A stretch of 58,915 nt of DNA from Actinomycetes bacterium (GCA_024225275.1 JAAEMS010000005.1:1-58915); one strand, 5' to 3'. Counted from the stretch's first letter, positions 50,469 to 58,562 are shown. The notes: generated by a model from the letters alone, not told the origin. Numbers and translations: made by a program.

Positions 50469-51071
50469 TCATCCACCAGTCCCCGGACCCCCGGCCGGGG
50501 ATGAACCCGCGATGAGGATCAGCGAATCGACGACCAGCTCGAACGTGTCGTCGAGGGCCTCGGGCAGCCCGAAACCACCCTCCAGCTCGAGGCTCACGAA
50601 GCCGTGCAGCAAGGAGCGCAGGACCCGGATCCGGTGCACGGTGGAGGCATCGAGACTGGGAACGGACGATCCACCCACCAACCCGGCCAACACCCGGACG
50701 GGCTCGGCGAAGGCGGCAGCCAGCTCAGGATCAGCGCCAGGGTCGGGGGCGGGCGACATCGCGGCATAGAGGCCGGGATGCCCATGGGCGAACTGGCGGT
50801 AGGCCACCGCGGCTCTCCGGATCGAATCGGGGCCCGGCTCCCCATCGGCTCCGGCCCGGGCGAATACGGCGGCCAGCATGTCCGCGGCCCGGGCCGCCAG
50901 CTGGCGCCGGAGGCCGTCGAGGCCGTCGACATGGCTGTACAGCGACGGCGACCGGACACCGAGCGCCGCCGCGACCTTGGCCAGAGTGACCAACTGGAGG
51001 CCGTCGCGGTCAGCGATGGCGGCCGCCGCGTCGACCACATCGTCGAGGGTGATGCCGACCTTCCGTGCCAT
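50469..51071 (-). CDS. TetR/AcrR family regulator
   Basis: 200 residues. The N-terminal helix-turn-helix is ITLDDVVDAAAAIADRDGLQLVTLAKVAAALGVRSPSLYSHVDGLDGLRRQLA. The C-terminal part (YRQFAHGHPGLYAAM, VRVLRSLLHGFVSLELEGGFGLPEALDDTFELVVDSLI) is the WHG-type ligand domain. It is likely an autorepressor of its own SRPBCC operon and of the divergent LLM oxidoreductase gene through the palindrome at 51541-51581. ATG at 51071, 9 bp after the SRPBCC stop. Confidence 0.92.
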   Translation of the reverse strand: MARKVGITLDDVVDAAAAIADRDGLQLVTLAKVAAALGVRSPSLYSHVDGLDGLRRQLAARAADMLAAVFARAGADGEPGPDSIRRAAVAYRQFAHGHPGLYAAMSPAPDPGADPELAAAFAEPVRVLAGLVGGSSVPSLDASTVHRIRVLRSLLHGFVSLELEGGFGLPEALDDTFELVVDSLILIAGSSPAGGPGTGG

Positions 51072-51080
51072 GGAAGTGTT

Positions 51081-51527
51081 CTAGCGGGTCAAGGCCCGCG
51101 TGGCCGTGCGCTCGGCCAGAGCCTGGTTCATGGCCTCGAAGCCGGGCTTGACCTTCCGGTTGAGCCAGCCGCGTGCCGGCCGCACCAACAGCCCGGAGAA
51201 GTACTCCTCGTGGATCAGCTTGGTGCCACCGGTGACCGGTTCGAGCTCGAACCGGTGACGGCCGTCGAAGAGTCCCTTCATCCCCGCGTGACCGAGCCAC
51301 TCGAAGACCCTGCCCGCTTGGAGCTCGGTGACCCGAGGGTTGACCGTCGATCCCTTGGCCCCCGGCGGCCGGATGGTGACTTCCAGTCGTTCTCCTTCGG
51401 CCACCACACCTGCTGCCGCGGTCATGAACGGGTTCCATTCGGGGAACGAGTCGAGGTCGGTGAGCACCGCCCACACCTCCTCGATCGGCGCATCGATGGT
51501 GATCTCGGTCTTCAGTTGGTGGCGCAT
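51081..51527 (-). CDS. SRPBCC (START-like) domain protein
   Basis: 148 residues. LKTEITIDAPIEEVWAVLTDLDSFPEWNPFM is the classical first strand-helix of polyketide-cyclase/SRPBCC proteins; GRVFEWLGHAGMKGLFDGRHRFELEPVTGGTKLIHEEYFSGLLV completes the helix-grip fold that binds hydrophobic ligands. The ATG at 51527 follows GGGAGAGGC; earlier starts run into the operator. First gene of the SRPBCC-TetR operon. Confidence 0.92.
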   Translation of the reverse strand: MRHQLKTEITIDAPIEEVWAVLTDLDSFPEWNPFMTAAAGVVAEGERLEVTIRPPGAKGSTVNPRVTELQAGRVFEWLGHAGMKGLFDGRHRFELEPVTGGTKLIHEEYFSGLLVRPARGWLNRKVKPGFEAMNQALAERTATRALTR

Positions 51528-51540
51528 CAGCCTCTCCCTT

Positions 51541-51581
51541 TGTCTAATGATCTTAGACATCGTGCCTAAGATCATTAGACA
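51541..51581. promoter_or_regulatory. Double palindromic TetR-type operator in divergent promoter
   Basis: TGTCTAATGATCTTAG (51541-51556) and CTAAGATCATTAGACA (51566-51581) are a perfect 16-bp inverted repeat with a 9-bp spacer. The left half is itself palindromic (TGTCTAA, TGATC, TTAGACA at 51541-51559) and the right half nearly so, giving two overlapping or adjacent 18-19 bp sites. It is AT-rich in a GC-rich genome and lies between the SRPBCC-TetR operon and the LLM gene. Confidence 0.9.
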
Positions 51582-51604
51582 TGTCAAGGACCTAGTGTCC
51601 GGCC

Positions 51605-52639
51605 ATGGCTCAACCCCTCCGATTCGGCGTCATGTACGACTGCCGCCTCGATCCCTCCAAGGACACGACCATGGGTGAGGTCTACGCCGCCACCCTCGAG
51701 CAATCGGCGTTGGCCGACCAGCTGGGCTTCGACCATGTGTGGTTCACCGAGCACCACTTCTGCGAGGACGGCTACCTCCCCGCCTTCCAGCCCCTGGCCG
51801 GCGCCATAGCGGCGCGCACCGAGCGGATCCGCATCTCCACCGACATCGCCCTGCTCCCCCTGTACCACCCCATCCGGCTGGCCGAGGAGATGGCAGTTCT
51901 CGATCAGATCTCCAACGGCCGCATGGAGTTGGGAATCGGCATGGGGTACGTCCCCGAGGAGTTCCGCGCCTTCGGAGTGCCGCTGAAGAACCGGGTGTCG
52001 ATGACCGAGGAGGGCATCCAGATCCTGCGCCTGGCGTGGGGCGACGGCCCCTTCAGCTTCTCGGGCAAGCGGTACCAGCTCGACAACATCGACGTTCACC
52101 CCAAGCCCATCCAACCGGGCGGGCCACCCCTCTGGATTGCGGCCATGAGCGAGGCCGGCGCCCAGCGGGCGGCCCGTTTCGGTACCAACCTGCTGCCCCA
52201 GGGCAAGCGGTCAGAGGTGCTGGATCCGTGGCGGGTGGCGGTCACCGCCGACGGCGGCAACCCCGACGACCACCGCGTCGGACTCATCCGCACCATCTAC
52301 ATCACCGACGACCGCGAGCGCGACTGGCCCAAGCTGCGCGAGGCCGAGCGCTACCGGATGAGCATCTACACCCGGTTCATGGCCGAGACCCCCGACCGCT
52401 ACGGCTGGGGCGATCCCGACTCGATCCCCCAGAGCGTGATAATCGGCACGGCCGACGAGTGCGTGACCCAGCTGCGCCACTTCATCGACACATTCGGGAT
52501 CACCGACATCGCCACCTCGGGCCTGCCCCCGAGCATCGAACCCGACTACATGGCCACCAACCTCGAACGCCTCGCGAACGAGGTCATACCCAGGCTTTCG
52601 CCGCCTCCCGGCGGACCGCCAGGCTCCCGCGCGAGCTAA
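51605..52639 (+). CDS. LLM class flavin-dependent oxidoreductase
   Basis: 344 residues, luciferase-like TIM barrel. RFGVMYDCRLDPS, DQLGFDHVWFTEHHFCEDGYLPAF, RTERIRISTDIALLPLYHPIRLAEEMAVLDQISNGRMELGIGMGYVPEEFRAFGV and PLWIAAMSEAGAQRAARFGTN are the usual blocks, ending with VIIGTADECVTQLRHFIDTFG. FMN- or F420-dependent oxidation of an unknown substrate. The last 16 residues (from LSPPPGG) are encoded by repeat B sequence. ATG at 51605, 23 bp after the operator. Confidence 0.9.
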   Translation: MAQPLRFGVMYDCRLDPSKDTTMGEVYAATLEQSALADQLGFDHVWFTEHHFCEDGYLPAFQPLAGAIAARTERIRISTDIALLPLYHPIRLAEEMAVLDQISNGRMELGIGMGYVPEEFRAFGVPLKNRVSMTEEGIQILRLAWGDGPFSFSGKRYQLDNIDVHPKPIQPGGPPLWIAAMSEAGAQRAARFGTNLLPQGKRSEVLDPWRVAVTADGGNPDDHRVGLIRTIYITDDRERDWPKLREAERYRMSIYTRFMAETPDRYGWGDPDSIPQSVIIGTADECVTQLRHFIDTFGITDIATSGLPPSIEPDYMATNLERLANEVIPRLSPPPGGPPGSRAS

Positions 52640-52650
52640 CGGCGGACCGT
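52597..52650 (+). repeat. Mini-hairpin repeat B, copies 3 and 4
   Basis: CCGCC (52601-52605) pairs with GGCGG (52610-52614), followed by ACCGCC; a partial second copy, ACGGCGGACCGT, follows at 52639-52650. The first copy lies in the 3' end of the LLM gene, the second just after its stop. Palindrome R5 follows at 52660, the same B-then-R order as at 32121-32237. Confidence 0.6.
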
Positions 52651-52659
52651 GGGGCCCGG

Positions 52660-52709
52660 CTTCTCGGGCGAGTTCCATCTGCTGGCCGTACCGAACTCGC
52701 CCAAATTGG
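52660..52709 (+). repeat. Palindromic repeat R5
   Basis: Arms GGGCGAGTT (52666-52674) and AACTCGCCC (52694-52702) form a perfect 9-bp stem; the family edges CTTCTC and CAAATTGG flank it. Compared with R1, three stem pairs have changed on both sides (A-T to G-C, G-C to A-T, C-G to G-C), so pairing is kept. The loop GCTGGCCG is shared with R4. It lies 20 bp after the LLM stop. Confidence 0.8.
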
Positions 52710-52903
52710 CGGCTGTGGTCCTGCGAGCCACCACCCGAGCCGTTGCCCTCAGGAAACGACCCTCACCGCGGGTTTCGGAGCGGCCCCACACCCCATGGAG
52801 AACGCGTTGAACAGAAGTCGCTTCGTGTAGCGACGCTGGTCCCGGGCCGGCGGGGGCGCCGACGACCGACCTACGATCGACGCCGAACCGACCAGGGGGA
52901 CCC

Positions 52904-53344
52904 ATGAACGACGACGATCGAGCGGCCGCGGAGCGAGCCTGCGAGAAGATCATCACCCGCTACACCCACATCGCCGACTTCGGACCCGGGGCCGAGATGG
53001 TCCATCTGTTCACCGACGACGCCGTGTGGGAATCGGGCGAGGACCGCTACGAAGGGCAGGCCGAGCTGTTGGCCTTCTTCGGCCGCGACCGCGGCCACAC
53101 CAAGAGTCGGCACGTCAGTTCCAACGTCGCCGTGACCATCACCGGCGATGACGAGGCCGAGGCGCTGAGCTACTTCACCCTCTACCGGTACTCCGAAGAG
53201 AAGCCCCGCGTCCCCGACCTCGACGACCAGCCGGTGATCCTGGGCGAGTATCGGGATGTCTTCCGCCGCACCGCTGACGGGTGGCGCATAGCCAGCCGGC
53301 AGGCCGGCGTCGGATTCGTGCGCCGCTCGGCGTTGAAGGGTTGA
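52904..53344 (+). CDS. SnoaL-like (NTF2-fold) protein
   Basis: 146 residues. CEKIITRYTHIADFGPGAEMVHLFTDDAVWES opens the NTF2 cone; then GQAELLAFFGRDRGHTKSRHVSSNVAVTITGDDEAEALSYFTLYRYSEE and GEYRDVFRRTADGWRIASRQAGVGFVR close it. Family members act as isomerases, dehydratases or cyclases of hydrophobic ligands. ATG at 52904; it precedes an LLM gene by one base, so they are one operon, likely acting on the same molecule. Confidence 0.9.
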   Translation: MNDDDRAAAERACEKIITRYTHIADFGPGAEMVHLFTDDAVWESGEDRYEGQAELLAFFGRDRGHTKSRHVSSNVAVTITGDDEAEALSYFTLYRYSEEKPRVPDLDDQPVILGEYRDVFRRTADGWRIASRQAGVGFVRRSALKG

Positions 53345-53345
53345 C

Positions 53346-54260
53346 ATGAAGCTCTCTGTCGAGTTCCCCAGTGTTGCCTTCCGCGAAGGCCCGGAGAAGG
53401 TCCGCGAGATGGCCGTCGCCATCGAGAGCATTGGCTATGACGAGATCGCCGTGTTCGACCATGTGGTCATGGGCCATCCCACCGAGACTCGGCCGGCGCC
53501 GATGTACCCGCCGAAGATGCCCATCCTCGAGGCCATCGTGATGATGGCCACCATCGCGGCGGTCACCGAGCACGTGGGCATCTCCACCGAGGTACTCATC
53601 CTGCCCCAACGGCAGCCAACCCTGGTGGCCAAACAGATCGCCACCATCGACACCATGTCCGGGGGCCGGGTCAGGCTGGGCGTGGGCGTCGGCTGGCAGG
53701 AGTCCGAGTACGACGCGCTGGAGCAGGACTTCACCAACCGGGGCAAGCGCATGGACGAAGCCATCGACCTGATGCGGGCCTGGTGGCGCGACGACCCGGT
53801 CGACTTCGACGGCGCCCACTATGCGGTGACGGCTATGGCCATGGAGCCCAAGCCTCCCCAGGAGGGCGGACTGCCGGTGTGGATCGGAGGCAGTTCGCGG
53901 GCCGCTCTTCGTCGGGTGGGCGAACGGGGCGACGGTTGGATGGGCGCGGCGATGGGCAGCGACGACAAGATCCGTCAGGCCATCGACGACATCCGCCGCT
54001 ACACCGACGAATCCGGCCGCGACCCCGACCAGATCGGCCTCCAGCTGATGCTGGCACCGCCCCCCCAGGACGAGGCCGGCAAGCGCTTCTACGCTGACCA
54101 CGACGGGGTGGTTCGCCGGGCCGAGGAGATCCAGGCCATGGGCTTCGAGTGGGCGGCCATCAACGCCACCGCCATCTTCCAGGCCGGTGCCCGCAACGTC
54201 GACGCCATGATCGACGAGCTGGGCCGGGTTCACGACAAGCTCCGCTCCGCCCTTGGCTGA
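53346..54260 (+). CDS. LLM class F420-type oxidoreductase
   Basis: 304 residues of the TIGR03619-like F420-dependent class. MKLSVEFPSVAFREGPEKVREMAVAIESIGYDEIAVFDHVVMGHP, EHVGISTEVLILPQRQPTLVAKQIATIDTMSGGRVRLGVGVGWQESEYDAL, FTNRGKRMDEAIDLMRAWWRDDPVDFDG and PVWIGGSSRAALRRVGERGDGWMGAAM are visible. It oxidises or reduces an unknown substrate with F420 or FMN. Operon with the SnoaL-like gene. ATG at 53346. Confidence 0.9.
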   Translation: MKLSVEFPSVAFREGPEKVREMAVAIESIGYDEIAVFDHVVMGHPTETRPAPMYPPKMPILEAIVMMATIAAVTEHVGISTEVLILPQRQPTLVAKQIATIDTMSGGRVRLGVGVGWQESEYDALEQDFTNRGKRMDEAIDLMRAWWRDDPVDFDGAHYAVTAMAMEPKPPQEGGLPVWIGGSSRAALRRVGERGDGWMGAAMGSDDKIRQAIDDIRRYTDESGRDPDQIGLQLMLAPPPQDEAGKRFYADHDGVVRRAEEIQAMGFEWAAINATAIFQAGARNVDAMIDELGRVHDKLRSALG

Positions 54261-54317
54261 GCGAGGGGGCATCTCGACCCCGGGCCCGACCGCCGGTTCT
54301 TCTACCTGACTCGAGGA

Positions 54318-54548
54318 TCAGCCGCCCTCGATCAGGTTCTCCCGCCGGCGGAGCTCCTCCTGACGCTCGAGGTGACGAACGTCCTCGACGAGGCGGGCAA
54401 TCTCGATCTCGTGACTGGCCCCGGTATCGGTCTGCTGCGCGTAGGTCAGCTCGCCGATCCGCCGGATCAGGTCGTCACGTTTCCGGCGGGCCTTGCGCCC
54501 GGCACGAAGAGACTGCATCCGCTTCGACAGATCCGAGCTCTCACTCAC
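54318..54548 (-). CDS. Small coiled-coil protein of unknown function
   Basis: 76 residues, very basic and acidic helix throughout: SDLSKRMQSLRAGRKARRKRDDLIRRIGELTYAQQ, then EIEIARLVEDVRHLERQEELRRREN, with heptad spacing of Leu/Ile that suggests a coiled coil. No family recognised; it may bind nucleic acid or a partner protein. GTG at 54548 is preceded by GGAGAGGAAC; TTG at 54551 is an alternative. Opposes the LLM gene stop at 54260. Confidence 0.65.
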   Translation of the reverse strand: MSESSDLSKRMQSLRAGRKARRKRDDLIRRIGELTYAQQTDTGASHEIEIARLVEDVRHLERQEELRRRENLIEGG

Positions 54549-54731
54549 CAACGTTCCTCTCCCTCATCGGTCGCTCCAGAGGCTACTTCCGCCCCGCGGT
54601 AGGGTCCCGGCACCGTTCGACCGGACTGGGAGCGGTTCATCGCCATGGCCGGGTTCACTCTCACCGTCTGGGTGGGCCTTCTCATCGTCTGACCCGCCCC
54701 GTCCCGCCCGCCTTGCACTACCTTCCTGCCC

Positions 54732-55613
54732 ATGAGCGACACACCTCTCAGCACCGCCCCCCTGACGAAGAAGTACGCCACCGTCGAGGGTAGGCAGATG
54801 GCCTATCACGAGGCCGGGGAAGGGAACGCCGTTGTCTTCCTGCACGGCAATCCGACCTCGTCGTACCTGTGGCGCAACATCATCCCCCACGTCTCTGATC
54901 GGGCCCGGTGCATCGCTCCCGACCTCATCGGCATGGGTGACTCCGACAAGCTCGACGACACCGGTCCCGGGAGCTACCGATTCGTCGAGCACCGCCTCTA
55001 CCTCGACGGCCTCCTCGACCAGCTCGACCTCGGTGACCATGTGATCCTGGTCATCCACGACTGGGGCTCGGCGCTGGGCTTCGACTGGGCCAACCGCCAC
55101 CGCGACCGGATGGCCGGTATCGCGTACATGGAGGCCATCGTCGGCCCAGTCGCATCGTGGGATGACTGGCCCGAGGCCGCCCGCGGTGTGTTCCAGGGCT
55201 TCCGGTCAGGGGCCGGCGAGGACATGGTCATCGAGAAGAACGTGTTCGTCGAGCGCGTCCTACCGGGCTCGATCGTGCGCGACCTCAGCATCGAGGAGCA
55301 CGATGAGTACCGGCGGCCGTTCGTCGAGGCCCAGCACCGTCGTCCCACCCTCACCTGGCCTCGCGAGATCCCCATCGACGGCGAGCCCCCTGACGTGGTC
55401 GCGATCGCCCAGGACTACTCGGACTGGCTCGCCGAGTCAGACCTACCGAAGCTCTTCGTCAATGCCGAGCCCGGAGCGATCCTCACCGGCGTCCAGCGCG
55501 ACTTCTGCCGGACCTGGCCGAACCAGACCGAGATCACCGTCACCGGCAGCCACTTCATCCAGGAAGACAGTCCCCATGAGATCGGCGAGGCCATCGCCCA
55601 GTGGCTCCCCTGA
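54732..55613 (+). CDS. Haloalkane dehalogenase
   Basis: 293 residues of the HLD-II type. [16 protein letters not shown] carries the halide-binding Asn (N40); [13 protein letters not shown] the nucleophile Asp (D110) and halide Trp (W111); AYMEAIVGP the acid Glu (E134); [15 protein letters not shown] the catalytic His (H274). The full pentad is therefore in place. It hydrolyses C-Cl/C-Br bonds to alcohol and halide; luciferase-like relatives of the same family exist, but the Asn-Trp pair favours dehalogenase. ATG at 54732. The 183 bp before it hold no recognised gene. Confidence 0.9.
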   Translation: MSDTPLSTAPLTKKYATVEGRQMAYHEAGEGNAVVFLHGNPTSSYLWRNIIPHVSDRARCIAPDLIGMGDSDKLDDTGPGSYRFVEHRLYLDGLLDQLDLGDHVILVIHDWGSALGFDWANRHRDRMAGIAYMEAIVGPVASWDDWPEAARGVFQGFRSGAGEDMVIEKNVFVERVLPGSIVRDLSIEEHDEYRRPFVEAQHRRPTLTWPREIPIDGEPPDVVAIAQDYSDWLAESDLPKLFVNAEPGAILTGVQRDFCRTWPNQTEITVTGSHFIQEDSPHEIGEAIAQWLP

Positions 55614-55801
55614 GAGTTGCCGGTGGGATCTGAGGTAGGCCTCGAGCTCATCGGGTCACATCCATCGACCGAGACCGGCAGCCGGTGAGCCTTGCTGCGA
55701 GGGTCCTAGATGTCGGCGTCGGGCTCAGAGCAACACCGGCGGTACCGATGGGAAGCGACCAATGGATGACGTGACCCAGCTGGCCGAGACGCTCCTACCC
55801 A

Positions 55802-56521
55802 ATGGATGAGCCCCCCACACCGCCCCTGCCGCCCCCTGAGCCCGAGGCCGGCCCGACCCGTCATTACCGCCTGCCGGTCCGGCCGATCAAGGGTTGGGCC
55901 AAGGTGGTCCAGGTCAGCGTCGGGGTGCAAGTGGCCTTGACCGTCACTGATTCTGTCCTGGCCGTGCGGTTCTGGCGGGCCCTCGCCGCGTGGCAGACCG
56001 GGGACGGCTCGACCGATGCGCTGTGGGCGGCGGCGGACGCCTACGACTCCATTTGGCACCTCCAGCTGGGGATGTTGGTGCTGGTGGGGGCCGCTACGAC
56101 CGCCTGGCTCTACCGCCTGGCGAGCAATACCGCGGGACTGCGACTGAGCTACCTCACCTATCCTCCGGCCTGGGCGATATGGGGTTGGGTCGTGCCGGTC
56201 CTGAACCTGGCCCGCCCCCTCCAGATGATGAGACAGACCTGGGAGGCCAGCACCTCGCCAGTGGAGCAACCGGTCCCCAAGGCCCCCCAGCTGATCAACA
56301 TCTGGTGGGGCCTGTTGTTGCTCGCCGGGGTGCTACGGATCTGGTCAACCGACCACAGGACCGTGGAGTCGGTGAAGGATGCGCTGGGGTACCAGATCGC
56401 TTCCAACCTGGTCTGGGTGACGGCCAGCATCGCCCTGATCCTGATCGTCGGGTCCCTGACCAGGCGACAGTCCGCCACGATCACCCTGCTCGAGACACCG
56501 CCGGACCTGCCCCTGAGCTGA
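55802..56521 (+). CDS. DUF4328 membrane protein
   Basis: 239 residues. A proline-rich N-terminus (PPTPPLPPPEPEAGP) is followed by four to five helices: WAKVVQVSVGVQVALTVTDSVLAV, HLQLGMLVLVGAATTAWLYRL, then the SYLTYPPAWAIWGWVVPVLNLARPLQMMRQTWEAS block that defines DUF4328, and INIWWGLLLLAGVLRIW. Function unknown. ATG at 55802 overlaps the end of a 15-codon upstream frame (55762-55809). Confidence 0.9.
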   Translation: MDEPPTPPLPPPEPEAGPTRHYRLPVRPIKGWAKVVQVSVGVQVALTVTDSVLAVRFWRALAAWQTGDGSTDALWAAADAYDSIWHLQLGMLVLVGAATTAWLYRLASNTAGLRLSYLTYPPAWAIWGWVVPVLNLARPLQMMRQTWEASTSPVEQPVPKAPQLINIWWGLLLLAGVLRIWSTDHRTVESVKDALGYQIASNLVWVTASIALILIVGSLTRRQSATITLLETPPDLPLS

Positions 56522-56528
56522 CCTCGCC

Positions 56529-57689
56529 TCAGGTCAGAGCGTCGAGGAGGGCATCGACCTCGGCTTCGGTGTTGTAGTAGTGCGGGGCGGCCCGGAACAT
56601 CATCGGCAGGTCGCGGGCTTCAGCGTCGAGGCGGGTGCTGGCCGGGTCGGTGGCCCCGATGCTGATACCGCCGGCCCGGAGCTCGGCCACCCGCGCCACC
56701 GGGTCGACGCCCTCGATGGTGAAGCTGACGATGGCGCACTGTTGGTCTCCGAGGTCCCGCACCTGGGCACCATCGATGTCCGAGAGCCCGGCCCGCAACC
56801 GAGCGGCCAGGCCCCAGGCCCGCTCCTGGATGGTGTCGAGCCCGAGGTCGAGGGCGTAGTCGACCGCGACGCCCAGACCGGCCCGGAGTGCGTAGGCGTT
56901 CTCCCAGTTCTCGAACCGGCGGGCGTCAGGGCGCAGCTCGTAGGTGTTGGTGGCCACCCAGTCGGCCGCGTAGTGGTCGATCATGGGGGGCTCCAGGTCC
57001 GAGATCAGCTCGCCCCGGACCCAGAGGAAGCCGGTCCCCCGCGGACCGCGCAGGAACTTGCGACCGGTGGCCGACAGGAAGTCGCAGCCCAGCTCTTCGA
57101 CGTCCACTGGCATCTGCCCCGCGGCTTGGCAGGCATCGAGCAGGTAGGGAACCCCGTGAGCCCGGGCCACCCGACCGATCTCGGCCGCCGGATTGACCAG
57201 TCCACCGTTGGTGGGGATCCAGGTGGTGGCGATGAGCTTCACCCGGTCATCGATCATGGCATCGAGGGCCTCAGTGTCGAGGTGACCCGAAGGGGTGCTG
57301 GGTGCGACGTCGACGACGATTCCGTCTCGCCGGACCCGCTGTAGGTAGGCCACATAGTTGGCCCCGTACTCGGCCTCGCAGGTGATCACTCGATCGCCCG
57401 GTTCGAAGGGCAGGGCGTAGAACGCCTGACACCAGGCCACGGTGGCGTTCTCGACCAGGGCAATCTCGTCGGCCCGACCACCAACCAGGGTGGCCACCGA
57501 GTCGTACACCCCTTCCAACTGGTCGCGTTGACGGGCGTGGGCTTCGTACCCACCGATCTGGACCTCGAGATCAAGGTGGTCCTTCACGGCGGTGATCACC
57601 GGGCGGGCCATCAGGGCCGAGCCGGCCGCCAGCAAGTGGATGCCGTGAGCGGTGCCGGGTGTGTCGGAGCGCAGCGCATCGAGGTTCAC
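56529..57689 (-). CDS. Class V aminotransferase (cysteine-desulfurase/EgtE-like)
   Basis: 386 residues, PLP fold type I. LLAAGSALMARPVITAVKDHLDLE opens the domain, ALVENATVAWCQAFYALPFEPGDRVITCEAEYGANYVAYL binds cofactor, VKLIATTWIPTNGGLVNPAAEIGRVARAHGVPYLLDACQAAGQMPVDV holds the Asp and the Schiff-base Lys is in FLSATGRKFLRGPRGTGFLWV. The C-terminal part has the small domain. It could be a lyase, desulfurase or racemase; substrate unknown. ATG at 57689, 111 bp from the corrinoid gene. Confidence 0.88.
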   Translation of the reverse strand: MNLDALRSDTPGTAHGIHLLAAGSALMARPVITAVKDHLDLEVQIGGYEAHARQRDQLEGVYDSVATLVGGRADEIALVENATVAWCQAFYALPFEPGDRVITCEAEYGANYVAYLQRVRRDGIVVDVAPSTPSGHLDTEALDAMIDDRVKLIATTWIPTNGGLVNPAAEIGRVARAHGVPYLLDACQAAGQMPVDVEELGCDFLSATGRKFLRGPRGTGFLWVRGELISDLEPPMIDHYAADWVATNTYELRPDARRFENWENAYALRAGLGVAVDYALDLGLDTIQERAWGLAARLRAGLSDIDGAQVRDLGDQQCAIVSFTIEGVDPVARVAELRAGGISIGATDPASTRLDAEARDLPMMFRAAPHYYNTEAEVDALLDALT

Positions 57690-57752
57690 CCACCCACTAT
57701 TGCTCTTGGTGTGCCCCGATTGGTGTGACCTTGGACACTATACGGTAGATTT

Positions 57753-57779
57753 CACGATACGGATTCGATCCGCATCGTG
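57753..57779. promoter_or_regulatory. Near-perfect palindrome before the corrinoid gene
   Basis: CACGAT (57753-57758) pairs with ATCGTG (57774-57779), and CGGAT (57760-57764) with ATCCG (57768-57772), leaving one unpaired base on each side and a 3-base centre. It ends 22 bp before the corrinoid start and the ribosome site GAGGAGGGGG overlaps its edge. It could be an operator or a hairpin that controls translation. Confidence 0.75.
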
Positions 57780-57800
57780 GAACCGAGGAGGGGGAGCGGG

Positions 57801-58544
57801 ATGTCTGATACTGACGGTGCCGACGAGGGACACGAGGACATCGACCTCGCGACCCTGGACGACACGGAGCTACCGAAGCAGATGCACGACGACCTCTACG
57901 ACGGCCTGGCCGACGAGATCGTCGAAGGCACCACAATCCTGCTCGACCGGGGCTGGAGTGCCGACCGGGTACTGAACGAAGCCCTCGTCGAAGGCATGCG
58001 CATCGTCGGAGTCGACTTCCGCGACGGCATCCTCTTCGTGCCCGAGGTCCTCTTGTCGGCCAACGCCATGAAGGCCGGCATGGAGATCCTTCGCCCGATC
58101 CTGGCCAAGACCGGCGCCGAGCCGGTGGGCAAGATGGTCATCGGAACCGTGAAGGGCGACATCCACGACATCGGCAAGAACCTGGTGGCCATGATGCTGG
58201 AAGGGGCGGGGTTCGAGGTCGTCGACCTGGGCATCAATATCGACATCGATGCCTACCTCGCCGCCCTCGAAGAGCACCAGCCCGACATCCTCGGTCTGTC
58301 GGCCCTGCTGACCACGACCATGCCCTACATGAAGCTCGTCATCGACACCCTGGAAGAGAAGGGACTGCGCGACAAGTACCTCGTACTCGTCGGCGGCGCC
58401 CCCCTCAACCAGGAGTTCGGCGACGCCATCGGAGCCGATGCCTACTGCCGCGACGCGGCGGTAGCCGTCGACACCGCCAAGGAACTGATAGCGGCCAATC
58501 GTCTGCGCACCGCCGAACCGCCGGGCCCATCGGCCCGGGCCTGA
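57801..58544 (+). CDS. Corrinoid (cobalamin-binding) methyl-carrier protein, MtbC/MttC type
   Basis: 247 residues. A helical cap (GLADEIVEGTTILLDRGWSADRVLNEALVEGMRIVGVDFRDGILFVPEVLLSANAMKAGMEIL) is followed by the B12 domain with GTVKGDIHDIGKNLVAMMLEGAGFEVVDLG (D120-x-H122-x-x-G125, His as lower axial ligand), then SALLTTTM and LVGGAPLNQEFGDAIGADAY. Such proteins carry a methyl group from a methylamine, methanol or betaine to a corrinoid for transfer to tetrahydrofolate or CoM. It probably lies in the cytosol with the DUF1638 gene at 58563. ATG at 57801 with GAGGAGGGGGAGC upstream. Confidence 0.93.
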   Translation: MSDTDGADEGHEDIDLATLDDTELPKQMHDDLYDGLADEIVEGTTILLDRGWSADRVLNEALVEGMRIVGVDFRDGILFVPEVLLSANAMKAGMEILRPILAKTGAEPVGKMVIGTVKGDIHDIGKNLVAMMLEGAGFEVVDLGINIDIDAYLAALEEHQPDILGLSALLTTTMPYMKLVIDTLEEKGLRDKYLVLVGGAPLNQEFGDAIGADAYCRDAAVAVDTAKELIAANRLRTAEPPGPSARA

Positions 58545-58562
58545 GCCCGATCCACCAGCTCG

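Noticed and set aside
54645..54692. Tiny frame MAGFTLTVWVGLLIV
   Set aside because: Hydrophobic and suggestive of a small membrane peptide, but only 15 codons with no clear ribosome site.
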